A stretch of DNA of 64,000 nt, taken from the NCBI RefSeq assembly GCF_030252185.1, contig NZ_CP126970.1:1116001-1180000 (forward strand), given 5' to 3'. The translations under genes and the position numbers were made by a program. The notes below the pieces were generated by a model. It saw nothing but the letters and a program-made list of their open reading frames with translations. It searched no databases and was not told the origin of the DNA. Positions within the stretch are counted from its first letter, which is position 1, and every line of letters begins with the position of its first letter. Source of the DNA: Corynebacterium suedekumii (GTDB taxonomy: Bacteria; Actinomycetota; Actinomycetes; Mycobacteriales; Mycobacteriaceae). Positions 1 to 8,753 of the stretch are shown here, in pieces.

Positions 1-1020
1 AACGCGGAGACCGAGCTGGCCCAGATGATCGTCGACCGCACCAGCGTGGAGGAGGTCCGCCTGGTCAACTCCGGTACCGAGGCCACCATGTCCGCCGTCC
101 GGCTGGCCCGCGGATTCACAGGTCGACCGAAGATCATCAAGTTCGACGGCTGCTACCACGGCCACGTCGACGCCCTGCTCGCCGCCGCCGGTTCCGGGGT
201 GGCCACCTTCGCCCTGCCGGACTCGCCGGGTGTCACCGGGGCCTCGGCCGCCGACACCATCGTCGTGCCCTACAACGACCTGGAGGCGGTCAAGGCCGCA
301 TTCGCGGAGCACCCGGGGGAGATCGCCTGCATCATCGCCGAGGCCGCCGCGGGCAACATGGGCACCGTCGCCCCGCAGGACGGCTTCAACGCCGCACTGA
401 AGGAGATCGCCCACGCCGACGGTGCCCTGCTCATCCTCGACGAGGTCATGACCGGTTTCCGCACCTCCCACTCCGGCTGGTTCGGGGTGGACGGGGTGGC
501 CGGTGACCTCACCACCTTCGGCAAGGTCGTCTCCGGTGGTCTGCCCGCCGCCGCGTTCGGTGGCCGCCGCGACATCATGGAGCACCTGGCCCCCACCGGC
601 CCCGTCTACCAGGCGGGCACCCTGTCGGGTAACCCCGTCGCCATGGCCGCGGGCATGGCGTCCCTGCGACTGGCCTCCGAGGACATCTACCCGGTGCTCG
701 AGGCCAACGCCGACCGCCTGGCCGGGCTCATCTCCACCGCCCTTCAGCGCGAGGGTGTGGCACACCACATCCAGCGCGCCGCCACCATGCTGTCCATCCG
801 TTTCGCCGAGGGGCAGGGCCACAACTTCGACGAGATGAAGGCCGCCGACACCTTCCGGTTCCCGGCGTTCTTCCATGCGCTGCTCGACCACGGGGTCTAC
901 GCCCCGCCGAGCGCGTTCGAGACCTGGTTTGTGTCCACCGCGCTGACGGACGATGATTTCAAGCGGATCGAGGACGCACTCGTCCCCGCCGCGAAGGCCG
1001 CCGCCGCCGCAACCGCCTAA
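1..1020 (+). CDS. hemL: Glutamate-1-semialdehyde 2,1-aminomutase, 5' end cut off
   Basis: PLP enzyme that converts glutamate-1-semialdehyde to 5-aminolevulinate, the first committed tetrapyrrole precursor, in the cytosol. The reading frame is open from base 1, so the N-terminus lies outside the window. Visible family features are the cofactor-phosphate region [10 protein letters not shown], the YHGHVD stretch, [11 protein letters not shown], and the PLP lysine in [17 protein letters not shown], followed by [10 protein letters not shown]. The C-terminus is complete and ends in an Ala-rich tail. A phosphatase gene starts 12 bp downstream behind an AAAGGA site, so the two are probably cotranscribed. 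Heme supply fits the cytochrome-c assembly genes that follow. Confidence 0.96.
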   Translation, partial: NAETELAQMIVDRTSVEEVRLVNSGTEATMSAVRLARGFTGRPKIIKFDGCYHGHVDALLAAAGSGVATFALPDSPGVTGASAADTIVVPYNDLEAVKAAFAEHPGEIACIIAEAAAGNMGTVAPQDGFNAALKEIAHADGALLILDEVMTGFRTSHSGWFGVDGVAGDLTTFGKVVSGGLPAAAFGGRRDIMEHLAPTGPVYQAGTLSGNPVAMAAGMASLRLASEDIYPVLEANADRLAGLISTALQREGVAHHIQRAATMLSIRFAEGQGHNFDEMKAADTFRFPAFFHALLDHGVYAPPSAFETWFVSTALTDDDFKRIEDALVPAAKAAAAATA

Positions 1021-1032
1021 AGGAACCCCGCC

Positions 1033-1635
1033 ATGAGCACCACGATCGTCCACCTCGTCCGTCACGGTGAGGTCCACAACCCGACGAAGATCCTCTACGG
1101 AACCCTGCCGGGCTACCACCTGTCGGCCCGGGGCCGTTCCCAGGCGGCGCGCACCGCCCGCTCCTTCGAGGACCATGACGTCACCTATCTCGCGGCCTCC
1201 CCGCTGCAGCGCGCGCAGGAGACCGCCGAGGTCGTCGCCGAGATCACGGGCCTGGAGGTGGACACCGTCGACGAGATCGTCGAGGCCGGTAACCGCTTCG
1301 AGGGGCTGCGCACCAAGGGCTGGCGTTCCCAGCTGTGGAACCCGGTGCGCTGGCCGCTCATGCTCAACCCCTTCGAGCCGAGCTGGGGTGAGGCCTACGT
1401 CGACATCGCCGAGCGCATGATGGGCGCGGTGGAGAAGGTCCGCCGCCGCGCGGAAGGCCACGAGGCCATCCTCGTCAGCCACCAGCTGCCCATCGTCATG
1501 GTCCAGCGCGCCGTCCGTGGTCTGCCGCTCGCGCACGCCAGCCGCGAATGCGACCTGGCGTCCGTGACCTCCCTGGTGTTCCAGGACGACGAGATCACCG
1601 ACATCTTCTACTCCACCCCCGCGAAGGACATCTGA
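1033..1635 (+). CDS. Histidine phosphatase family protein (phosphoglycerate-mutase-like)
   Basis: 200-residue member of the histidine phosphatase superfamily. The catalytic LVRHGEVHNP motif lies at the N-terminus, and the second histidine is in ILVSHQLPIVMV near residue 150. There is no signal peptide, so it should be cytosolic. Substrate cannot be told from sequence; the family includes phosphoglycerate mutases and small-molecule phosphatases. The ATG is preceded by AAAGGAACC, a good ribosome site. It sits between hemL and a TlpA-like lipoprotein gene (2-bp gap). This position is conserved in corynebacteria, which suggests an operon rather than a shared pathway. Confidence 0.88.
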   Translation: MSTTIVHLVRHGEVHNPTKILYGTLPGYHLSARGRSQAARTARSFEDHDVTYLAASPLQRAQETAEVVAEITGLEVDTVDEIVEAGNRFEGLRTKGWRSQLWNPVRWPLMLNPFEPSWGEAYVDIAERMMGAVEKVRRRAEGHEAILVSHQLPIVMVQRAVRGLPLAHASRECDLASVTSLVFQDDEITDIFYSTPAKDI

Positions 1636-1637
1636 GC

Positions 1638-3053
1638 ATGCGCCGCACCAGAGCAGCAGCCGCGGCGGTCGTCGCGACGGCGGCCCTGACCCTCACCGCC
1701 TGCACCACCGACTCCGACAGCGCGCAGAACGCCGTCGCCGTCGGCGGCACCTTCCAGTTCCACTCGCCCGGCGGGCAGACCGAGATCTTCTACGCCGAGG
1801 ACGAGCGCGCCCCGCTCCCGGACTTCAGCGGTGAATCTCTCATGGACGAGGGGGAGACGATCAGCCTCGACGACTACGCCGGCGAGGTCGTCGTCCTCAA
1901 CGCCTGGGGCCAGTGGTGTGCGCCCTGCCGCTCCGAGGCCGATGACCTGCAGGTCATCCAGGAGGAACTCGAGCCCCTCGGCGGCACCGTGCTGGGCATC
2001 AACGTCCGCGACTACAACCAGACCATCGCGCAGGACTTCATCACCGACAACGGCCTGACCTACCCGTCGATCTACGATCCGCCGTTCCGCACCGCCGCCG
2101 CCCTCGGTGGCGTGCCCACCTCGGTCATCCCGACGACGATCGTCCTCGACACCGAGCACCGCCCCGCCGCGGTGTTCCTCCGCGAGGTCACCTCGCAGGA
2201 CATTCTCGACGTCGCCCTACCGCTGGCGCAGGAGGCCCTGGTGGTCGACGTCGTCCTGGCGCAGGGCATCGGCCAGCAGTTCGCCGACGCCGCCGCCTCC
2301 GGCCCACTGCTGCTGGGCATCCTCGCCGCCGCCGCGGCGGGACTGGTGTCCTTCGCCTCCCCGTGTGTGGTGCCGCTGGTGCCGGGGTACATGTCCTACC
2401 TGGCGGGAATCGTCGGCGGTGAGATGCGGGTCGATGAGAGACACGGCGCGGTCGTCGCAAAGAAGCGCCAGTGGGCGGTGGCGGGTGCCGCACTGCTGTT
2501 CATCCTCGGCTTCACCGTCGTGTTCGTGCTGGCCACGGTGACGGTGTTCGGGGCGATCAGCCTGCTCACCCTCAACGCGGAGACCCTCATGCGGATCGGC
2601 GGGGTGATCACCATCCTCATGGGCATCGTGTTCATGGGCATGGTCCCCGCACTGCAGCGCGACACCCGCATGGCGCCGAAACGCTGGACCACCTGGGTCG
2701 GCGCCCCGCTGCTCGGCGGCGTGTTCGCCCTCGGCTGGACCCCGTGCCTCGGGCCGACGCTCGCCGCGATCATCTCCGTCTCCGCCGGCACCGAGGGCAT
2801 GACCGCCGCCCGCGGCGTCATCCTCATCATCGGCTACTGCCTCGGCCTCGGCCTGCCGTTCCTGCTCATCGCCCTCGGCTCCGCCCGCGCGATGCGGTCG
2901 GTCGACTGGCTGCGCCGGCATTCCCGCACCATCCAGATCATCGGCGGCGTGCTCATGATCCTTGTCGGCATCGCCCTGCTGTCCGGCGCGTGGGCGCACT
3001 TCATCAACGTCGTCCGGCAGTGGACCGTCGAGTACGGCGCGACGCTCATCTGA
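1638..3053 (+). CDS. TlpA-like thioredoxin lipoprotein fused to CcdA-type transmembrane reductase
   Basis: One 471-residue frame with two modules normally encoded by adjacent genes. Residues 1-22 form a lipoprotein signal with lipobox LTAC (Cys22). A TlpA/ResA-like thioredoxin domain follows, with WCAPC at residues 93-97. From about residue 202 it continues as CcdA (DsbD-type) with several membrane helices and the paired cysteines in SFASPC (Cys243) and GWTPC (Cys370). CcdA passes electrons across the membrane and TlpA-like proteins reduce apocytochrome c before heme ligation; resB and ccsB follow. Inside the frame an AGGAGG at 2230-2235 stands five bases before GTG 2241, so a separate CcdA could also be translated. 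A lost stop codon from assembly error cannot be excluded. Confidence 0.85.
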   Translation: MRRTRAAAAAVVATAALTLTACTTDSDSAQNAVAVGGTFQFHSPGGQTEIFYAEDERAPLPDFSGESLMDEGETISLDDYAGEVVVLNAWGQWCAPCRSEADDLQVIQEELEPLGGTVLGINVRDYNQTIAQDFITDNGLTYPSIYDPPFRTAAALGGVPTSVIPTTIVLDTEHRPAAVFLREVTSQDILDVALPLAQEALVVDVVLAQGIGQQFADAAASGPLLLGILAAAAAGLVSFASPCVVPLVPGYMSYLAGIVGGEMRVDERHGAVVAKKRQWAVAGAALLFILGFTVVFVLATVTVFGAISLLTLNAETLMRIGGVITILMGIVFMGMVPALQRDTRMAPKRWTTWVGAPLLGGVFALGWTPCLGPTLAAIISVSAGTEGMTAARGVILIIGYCLGLGLPFLLIALGSARAMRSVDWLRRHSRTIQIIGGVLMILVGIALLSGAWAHFINVVRQWTVEYGATLI

Positions 3054-3102
3054 CCGTCGGCACCGACCAGCACCAACAATTCAGGAGTGGAAAGTTAACG
3101 CG

Positions 3103-4761
3103 ATGCGCACCGTCTGGACGTACCTCAAGAAGGCCTGGCACTGGCTGACCAGCATGCGTACCGCACTGGCTCTGCTGTTCCTGCTGGCCATCGCCGCCAT
3201 CCCCGGCGCCCTGCTGCCGCAGCGCAGCCTCAATGAGGAGAACGTGGCGGAGTACATCGCCAACAACGGCCGCCTCGCCGAGATCTACGATCGGCTCCAG
3301 CTCTTCGACGTCTTCCAGTCCACCTGGTTCGCCGCCATCTTCCTCCTGCTCACCCTCTCCCTCATCGGCTGCATCCTGCCGCGGACCTGGGACCACTACC
3401 AGGCGATGAAGACACCGCCGACCCGGGCACCGAAGAACCTCGGGCGGCTGCCGCTGCACGCCGAGGGGACCATCGACAAACCGATGGCCGAGGTCGCCGA
3501 CGACGCCCGCGGGCTGCTGAAGAAGTGGCACGTCGCCGAGTACCAGCCCGACGACGACCGGGCCGGCGCCTTCTCCCTCGCCGCCGAACGCGGCTACACC
3601 CGCGAACTGGCCAACCTCCTGTTCCACCTCGGTCTGGTGGGCATGCTCATCACCATCGCCGCCGGCCGGATGGTCTACTACGAGGGCCACGTCATCGTGG
3701 TCACCGAATCCGGCAACTACGAGACCCCGGAGATCACCCAGAGCACCGAGTTCTGCAACACCTCCACCGCCAACTACGACTCCTTCCGCGCCGGGCCCCT
3801 GTTCGACGGCACCGGCCTGACCACTTTCTGCTTCGACGCCCACGACTTCGCCGCCGACTACCTGCCCAACGGCCAGGCCGAGATGTTCACCTCGAACATC
3901 TCCTACGCCGTCGGCGACGACATCCTCACCCCGACCGAGGAGTGGACCGACTACGAGCTCAAGGTCAATCACCCGCTGCGTGTCGCCGGTGACCGCGTCT
4001 ACCTGCAGGGCCACGGCTACGCCCCCACCTTCACGGTCACGTGGCCCAACGGTGAGACCCGCACGCAGACCATCCAGTGGCGCCCGGACGACCCCACCTT
4101 CTTCCTCTCCTCGGGCGTCATGCGTTTCGATCCGCCCGCCGGCATGTACCCGGACCTGTTCGACCGCCGCCAGAACCAGATCGCCATCCAGGGCCTGTTC
4201 GCCCCGACGGCCGAATGGTCGGGTGAGAACGGTGAACTGCTCACCTCCAGCTACCCGGCCATGCGTGACCCGGCCGTGGCCATTGACGTCTACCGCGGTG
4301 ACGCCGGTCTGGACACCGGCCGGGCCCAGTCGATCTTCAGCCTCGATCCCACCCTCCTGCACTCCGGGCAGCTGCAGAAGATCGAGCGCGTCAACCTCAC
4401 CCAGGGCGAGTCCGTCACCCTAGACGACGGCACCGAGGTCACCTTCGACGGGGCCAGCGAGTTCGCCAACTACCAGATCTCCCGCGATCCGTTCCAGCCC
4501 TGGGTGCTGGTCACCTCGGCCGTGATGCTCGCCGCCCTCGTCGGTTCCCTGCTCATCCGCCGCCGCCGCATCTGGGTCCGGCTCATCCCCGTCGACGAGG
4601 GTGTCACCCGCGTCGAGATGGGTGGCCTCGCCCGCACCGACCGCGCCGGCTGGGGCGGCGAGTTCGAGGACATCCACCGCGCCCTGTTCGGCCTGGAGGA
4701 CCCGGACGAGATCGACGACGATGACCTCGTCCCCGACCTGGATGAACAACCCGTCCGCTGA
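3103..4761 (+). CDS. resB: ResB-like cytochrome c biogenesis protein
   Basis: 552-residue ResB family membrane protein, half of the System II cytochrome-c synthase that delivers heme to apocytochrome c outside the membrane. There are N-terminal hydrophobic segments around residues 20-45 and 75-95, another near 175-195, a long extracytoplasmic domain, and a last helix near residue 470 followed by a charged acidic tail. I chose ATG 3103 because the protein then opens MRTVWTYLKKAWHW, as expected for ResB. AGGAG upstream is somewhat far (about 12 bases). It lies between the TlpA-CcdA fusion and ccsB, and is probably cotranscribed with the former. Confidence 0.9.
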   Translation: MRTVWTYLKKAWHWLTSMRTALALLFLLAIAAIPGALLPQRSLNEENVAEYIANNGRLAEIYDRLQLFDVFQSTWFAAIFLLLTLSLIGCILPRTWDHYQAMKTPPTRAPKNLGRLPLHAEGTIDKPMAEVADDARGLLKKWHVAEYQPDDDRAGAFSLAAERGYTRELANLLFHLGLVGMLITIAAGRMVYYEGHVIVVTESGNYETPEITQSTEFCNTSTANYDSFRAGPLFDGTGLTTFCFDAHDFAADYLPNGQAEMFTSNISYAVGDDILTPTEEWTDYELKVNHPLRVAGDRVYLQGHGYAPTFTVTWPNGETRTQTIQWRPDDPTFFLSSGVMRFDPPAGMYPDLFDRRQNQIAIQGLFAPTAEWSGENGELLTSSYPAMRDPAVAIDVYRGDAGLDTGRAQSIFSLDPTLLHSGQLQKIERVNLTQGESVTLDDGTEVTFDGASEFANYQISRDPFQPWVLVTSAVMLAALVGSLLIRRRRIWVRLIPVDEGVTRVEMGGLARTDRAGWGGEFEDIHRALFGLEDPDEIDDDDLVPDLDEQPVR

Positions 4762-4795
4762 TCCACCGAAAGACGGAGTTCCGGTGGTCCGAGGG

Positions 4796-4825
4796 TTGGA
4801 TTCGCCAGGCAGGGTGGGGTAGCGT
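4796..4825 (+). promoter_or_regulatory. Predicted ccsB promoter
   Basis: TTGGAT (4796-4801) and TAGCGT (4820-4825) are separated by 18 bp in the resB-ccsB gap. This gives ccsB its own sigma-A-type promoter and a leader of about 45 bases before ATG 4878. Confidence 0.45.
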
Positions 4826-4877
4826 CGAGACGTAACTCCGCCTGTTCCACCGACTCCCCGAAGGTGTCCACCTCGCC

Positions 4878-5887
4878 ATGCCTGTCAACACGACACTCTC
4901 CAGTTTCTCCGACACCGCCTTCGTGACGGCACTGATCATCTACTTCGCCGCCCTCGCGCTGTCGCTGTTCTACTACGTGAAGATGCAGGGCGTCATCGAC
5001 GCCCGCCGCGCCTTCGCCGCTGAGCGGGAACTGGTCACCGTGGGAGCGTCCCCGACCGGGGAGCGTGTCGACGCCCCCGTGGGCGACACCACCGTCCCCT
5101 CCCGTGAACAGGCCCGCCAGCGGGAGGCCGCCACCGACCGGATCGGCGGCATGGCCCAGGCGCTGGTGTGGCTGGGCATCATCGTCCACGTCGTCTCCGC
5201 GGTGCTGCGTGGCCTGGCCACCGAACGATTCCCCTTCGGCAACCTCTACGAGTACGTCCTCGTCATCACCGCCTTCACCATGATCGCCGCCGCCGTGGTC
5301 ATCCAGCGCAAGGAATGGCGCATCGTCTGGCCGTGGCTGCTCGTCCCGGTCCTGGCCCTGATGTTCTTCGGCGGCACCAAGCTCTACGCCGACGCCGCCC
5401 CCGTCGTCCCGGCCCTGCAGTCCTTCTGGTTCCCCATCCACGTCACCACCGTCTCCGTCGGCGCGTCGATCGGCATGCTCTCCGGCATCGCCTCCCTGCT
5501 CTACCTGCTGCGCATCTGGCAGCCCAAGGGCAGGAGCACGGCTTCTTCGGTGCCGTGGCCAAGCCGCTGCCCACCGCGAAGAAGCTCGACGCCCTGGCCT
5601 ACAAGTCCGCCATCTTCACCCTGCCGATCTTCGGCCTGGGCATCATCCTCGGCGCGATCTGGGCGGAGGCCGCCTGGGGTCGGTTCTGGGGCTGGGACCC
5701 GAAGGAGACCGTCTCCTTCATCACCTGGATCCTCTACGCCGCCTACCTCCACGCCCGCGCCACCGCCGGCTGGCGTAACCACGGTGCCGCGTGGATCAAC
5801 ATCGTCGCCCTGGCCACGATGATCTTCAACCTGTTCTTCATCAACATGGTCGTCTCCGGCCTGCACTCCTACGCGGGACTGAACTAG
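4878..5887 (+). pseudogene. ccsB: Cytochrome c biogenesis protein CcsB, frameshifted as sequenced
   Basis: CcsB/CcsA family heme-handling membrane protein, partner of ResB in System II. The first frame runs from ATG 4878 with membrane helices up to LLYLLRIWQPKG. The family sequence then resumes one frame over with EHGFFGAVAKPLP and ends at the stop at 5885-5887. The switch lies near 5530, where AAGGGCAGGAG would be repaired by one C (AAGGGCCAGGAG). The downstream part holds the WWD heme motif WGRFWGWDPKE, so a real shift would remove the catalytic core. Because the rest is pristine and ResB and CcdA are intact, sequencing error is at least as likely as true inactivation. Confidence 0.85.
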
Positions 5888-5970
5888 CGGGACTGAACTG
5901 AGCGTCTCCTGAGGTCACATCAGGGTCACATCCCACCGTCACCCCTGCCGGTATAACGTCGGACACACTA

Positions 5971-5988
5971 TGCTTGTTGTGACAAGCA
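5971..5988. promoter_or_regulatory. 18-bp inverted repeat, probable operator of the HTH gene
   Basis: TGCTTGT and ACAAGCA form perfect 7-bp arms around a TGTG spacer. A possible -10 (TATGCT, 5969-5974) overlaps the left arm. Position and symmetry suggest autorepression by the small HTH protein encoded from 6027. Confidence 0.5.
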
Positions 5989-6026
5989 AAAGAAGTGTCC
6001 CAGACCCCGACCAAGGGGAGGCAGTG

Positions 6027-6302
6027 ATGACCGGAACGTCAGCACCCCGCAACAAGACCGGCAAGCCGGCGGGCGATGACCCTGAACTCATCGCGCTCGG
6101 CAGCCAGCTGGCCCAGCGGCGCCGTGACCTCGGGCGTCTGCAGCAGGATGTGGCGACGGAGGCCGGAGTGTCCCGGTCGACGCTCCACACCATCGAGCAC
6201 GGTGGCACGGGGGTGCGCTGGGAGAAGGTCGCCGCGGTCGCGCAGGCCCTGCGCCTGAAGATGACCTTCGCGGACACCTCGGACAGGTCTGAGAAGCGTT
6301 AA
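6027..6302 (+). CDS. Small XRE/HipB-like helix-turn-helix regulator
   Basis: 91-residue protein with one Cro/C1-type HTH spanning about residues 25-80 (LGSQLAQRRRDLGRLQQDVA, then AGVSRSTLHTIEHG). It resembles HipB-type DNA-binding subunits, but no hipA or other toxin gene is adjacent. The next gene is convergent and unrelated. ATG 6027 was chosen because GGGGAGG lies just upstream; an overlapping GTG at 6024 is the alternative. A strong inverted repeat 40-55 bp upstream is the obvious autoregulatory site. Targets are unknown. Confidence 0.82.
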   Translation: MTGTSAPRNKTGKPAGDDPELIALGSQLAQRRRDLGRLQQDVATEAGVSRSTLHTIEHGGTGVRWEKVAAVAQALRLKMTFADTSDRSEKR

Positions 6303-6310
6303 CGCCTGAC

Positions 6311-6793
6311 CTATTTCAGGCGGGGCATCAGCCGGGTCTCCAGCGTCTGGGTGATCCCCGCCAGCGGGGCCGCCGCCCGGGAGGCGAGCGCGCCAACCCG
6401 TCCCATCGCGCCACGTCGGGTCAGCCCCGGGCCGATTGACGCGAGCAGCGCCACGGCCGCGGGCATCGGCCGGACGAACAGGGTGATCTCGTCGATGAGC
6501 CCGTCCGCCGACAGATGGAGCCACTGGATCTCCTCCAGGTTGGCTCCCCGCAGCGTCGCGGTGCCGTGGAGGGCGAAGTCCCGGTCCGCGCCGGTGACCC
6601 GTCGGATGTCAATATTCTCGAGCAGCTCGAAGGCGGCCGCCATCACGGCCATCACCTCGTCGGCTCCCCGGAAGTCGAAGCCGTCGGTGAGCGGGGAAGT
6701 CAGCCGGACGTCGTCGGCGAGCTGGTCGCGCATCACCGCCAGGTCGAGGGCACGGTCGGCCTCGACCCAGGCGGTGACGGCGGCCGGGGTCAT
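6311..6793 (-). CDS. NTF2/SnoaL-like nuclear transport factor 2 fold protein
   Basis: 160-residue protein whose first 110 residues look like a SnoaL/NTF2-like cone fold: an initial helix, TSPLTDGFDFRGADEV, then beta-rich segments ending in LIDEITLFVRPM. Such proteins are ligand-binding pockets or small isomerases or hydrolases; no catalytic function can be assigned. The tail (residues 115-160) is rich in Arg, Ala and Gly. Its start overlaps the stop of the upstream minus-strand gene by 4 bp, implying coupled translation. It converges on the HTH gene with an 8-bp gap. Confidence 0.72.
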   Translation of the reverse strand: MTPAAVTAWVEADRALDLAVMRDQLADDVRLTSPLTDGFDFRGADEVMAVMAAAFELLENIDIRRVTGADRDFALHGTATLRGANLEEIQWLHLSADGLIDEITLFVRPMPAAVALLASIGPGLTRRGAMGRVGALASRAAAPLAGITQTLETRLMPRLK

Positions 6794-7155
6794 GGCCGGG
6801 TGTTCCCGTCGGTGGGATCGGTGCCGGGGTCCGGGGTGTCGGGGGTGTCCGGATTCTCCGGTGAATCGGGGGTCCCGGTGCCCGGCCCGGGGTCAGCGGC
6901 GTCGTCGTCCACGTAGCGTTCCCGGGCTCGTCTGACCCGCTCCTCTTCCTCGCGGGCGGCGGCCTCACGGGCGCGGCGCTGCTTGAAACGGTCCTTCTCG
7001 ATGTTCCACAGGAACTCTTCGTCATCGTCCGGGCCCTTGATGGCGCGCGGAGTGGCACCGGCCTTCTGGTTGCGCTTCCATGAGCTGGGCCCGAAGGCCT
7101 TCCACACCAGCACGACGGCGACGATGATGAGCAGAATGAGCAGCAGACGTCCCAT
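6790..7155 (-). CDS. Hypothetical single-pass membrane protein with charged coiled region
   Basis: 121-residue protein, not recognised by function. One membrane helix at residues 3-20 (LLLILLIIVAVVLVW) is followed by a basic linker. An Arg/Glu-rich, probably coiled-coil stretch (about residues 55-90, REAAAREEEERVRRARERY) and a low-complexity Pro/Asp/Gly/Thr tail with repeated PDTPD come after. The start ATG 7155 is fixed by AAGGAGG five bases upstream; an earlier in-frame ATG lacks such a site. It overlaps the SnoaL-like gene by 4 bp. Such neighbours of ccsB occur in other corynebacteria. Confidence 0.75.
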   Translation of the reverse strand: MGRLLLILLIIVAVVLVWKAFGPSSWKRNQKAGATPRAIKGPDDDEEFLWNIEKDRFKQRRAREAAAREEEERVRRARERYVDDDAADPGPGTGTPDSPENPDTPDTPDPGTDPTDGNTRP

Positions 7156-7213
7156 GAGTTCCTCCTTCTGCATTCCACCTTACGGTGCCTGGCAACCGGG
7201 GAATGCGGTTGAG

Positions 7214-7219
7214 TAGGCT
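7214..7219 (+). promoter_or_regulatory. -10 box of a leaderless DUF4229 gene
   Basis: TAGGCT ends eight bases before GTG 7228, and no ribosome site is present. This geometry fits leaderless transcription starting at or next to the start codon. Confidence 0.5.
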
Positions 7220-7227
7220 CTACTGGT

Positions 7228-7569
7228 GTGACCGCACCTGACACGCCCCCGCAGCCTGAGTCCGCCGCCGCCCCGCCGGAGGTGGATCCGGCCCTGCAGC
7301 GGCGGGCCAATGTCGCGCTGCTGAAATACGGCGGCGCCCGGCTGGCGTTGTTCCTGGTGCTCACCGTGGTCATCCAGCTCGCCGCGGTGCTTATCGACGC
7401 CCCCGTGCCCCTCGTCATGTCCGCCCTCCTGGCGCTCATCGTCGCGCTGCCGCTGTCGATGCTGCTGTTCCGCGGCATGCGGGAGGAGGCCACCCGGGCG
7501 GTGGCGGAGCGGGCCCGCCAGCGCCGGGAGCGCAAGGACTGGGTCAAGCGCGAACTGGAGTCCCGCTAG
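7228..7569 (+). CDS. DUF4229 family two-helix membrane protein
   Basis: 113-residue actinobacterial protein of the DUF4229 type. A Pro-rich N-terminus (about 25 residues) is followed by LKYGGARLALFLVL and two hydrophobic helices (about residues 38-58 and 63-80), then a strongly basic amphipathic C-terminus (RARQRRERKDWVKRE). Function is unknown; the fold suggests a small inner-membrane protein with a cytosolic basic tail. The GTG start lacks a ribosome site and is probably leaderless. The 3' end overlaps the convergent monooxygenase gene by 26 bp. Confidence 0.8.
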   Translation: MTAPDTPPQPESAAAPPEVDPALQRRANVALLKYGGARLALFLVLTVVIQLAAVLIDAPVPLVMSALLALIVALPLSMLLFRGMREEATRAVAERARQRRERKDWVKRELESR

Positions 7570-8746
7570 GCGCGGCGACGTGCTCGTGGATCCACGCCAT
7601 CGACTTCTCCCAGAAGTCCGGGGCGCCGAGTCGGGCATTGCGGGCGTCCGCGAGTGGGCCGTCGGGCAGGTGGAACACGTCGGCGGCGGCCAGTGAGGTG
7701 ATCTGGACCCGGCGGGTCCGGTCGACGCGCAGATCCTGGTAACGCTGGCGGGCGGCGTCCCAGCCGGTGCCGTCCGCGAGGCCCTCGATGAGGCAGTCGG
7801 CGAGCACGATGGCGTCCTCGATGGACTGGTTCGCACCCTGACCGTGATGGGGGACCATGGCGTGGGCGGCGTCGCCAAGCAGGGTGATGCGTCCGGAGCT
7901 CCAGTGCTGCAGCGGTGGGCGGTGGAACAGTGCCCAGCGCTCGGCGGCGGGGACGGCGCCGACCATCTCCCGGATCGCCGGGTGCCAGTTCTCCACGGCG
8001 CGCACGTGCTCGCCCTCCTCGGCGGGGATGACCCAGGGCTTGGCCGGCCACGGCCCGTGGTGGCGCTGCACGAGGAAGAAGTTCTGCGTCCCGTTGCCGA
8101 TGGGGTAGTGGAGCATGTGGCCGCCGGGGCCCAGCCAGAACTGGATGGCTTCCGGGTCGGGGAGGGAGGGGACCTGCTCCGGCGGGACGAGGCCGCGCCA
8201 GGCGAAGCAGCCGGAGAACTGGGCGTCGTGGTAGCCGAGGATCTTGCGGCGCAGCCCCGAGCGGACACCGTCGGCGCCGATGACCAGGTCGGCCTCGACG
8301 TGGTCGCCGTCGGCGAAGTGGACGATCGCGGACTGTCCCGAATCGTCGACGTCCACGCACCTCTTGTTCAGGTGGATGGCGTCGTCGCCGAGGGCGGTAC
8401 GGAGCATGAGCTGCAGGTCCGCGCGGTGGACTCCGTAGTAGGGGGCGCCGGCGCGGTCGTGGTACTCCGCCCGGGAGAGCACCCGGCCGATGGTGCGGCC
8501 GTCGCGGGCGTCGCGGAAGATGAGCCCGTCGACGTCGGCGGCCTTGTCCGCGAGGTCCGCCCCGATGCCGAGGCGGTCGCGGAGGAATCGGGTGGAGTTG
8601 GCGGAGAGGGCGACGGCGGCTCCGACCTCACGGAGCTCGGCGGCCTGCTCGTAGACCTGCGGGTCGAGGCCGCGGCGGCGCAGTTCCGCAGCGAGGGTGA
8701 GGCCGCCGATGCCGGCCCCGATGATGGCGATGCGTGGGGAAGTCAT
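7544..8746 (-). CDS. FAD-dependent monooxygenase (salicylate/3-hydroxybenzoate hydroxylase-like)
   Basis: 400-residue class A flavoprotein monooxygenase. The Rossmann GxGxxG is in IAIIGAGIGGLTLAAELRRR at the N-terminus, the DG fingerprint in VIGADGVRSGLRR, and the FAD-ribityl motif in LLGDAAHAMVPHHGQGANQSIEDA. It resembles aromatic hydroxylases that use NAD(P)H and O2; the substrate is not readable. I chose ATG 8746 because TACGGT (8754-8759, minus strand) ends seven bases earlier, consistent with a leaderless mRNA; an in-frame GTG 8755 overlaps that box. It is divergent from the PucR-type regulator, which may control it. Confidence 0.85.
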   Translation of the reverse strand: MTSPRIAIIGAGIGGLTLAAELRRRGLDPQVYEQAAELREVGAAVALSANSTRFLRDRLGIGADLADKAADVDGLIFRDARDGRTIGRVLSRAEYHDRAGAPYYGVHRADLQLMLRTALGDDAIHLNKRCVDVDDSGQSAIVHFADGDHVEADLVIGADGVRSGLRRKILGYHDAQFSGCFAWRGLVPPEQVPSLPDPEAIQFWLGPGGHMLHYPIGNGTQNFFLVQRHHGPWPAKPWVIPAEEGEHVRAVENWHPAIREMVGAVPAAERWALFHRPPLQHWSSGRITLLGDAAHAMVPHHGQGANQSIEDAIVLADCLIEGLADGTGWDAARQRYQDLRVDRTRRVQITSLAAADVFHLPDGPLADARNARLGAPDFWEKSMAWIHEHVAAPSGTPVRA

Positions 8747-8753
8747 GTCCTGC

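Noticed and set aside
6027..6302. HipBA toxin-antitoxin pair
   Set aside because: HTH gene is alone; the convergent neighbour is a SnoaL-like protein, not HipA.
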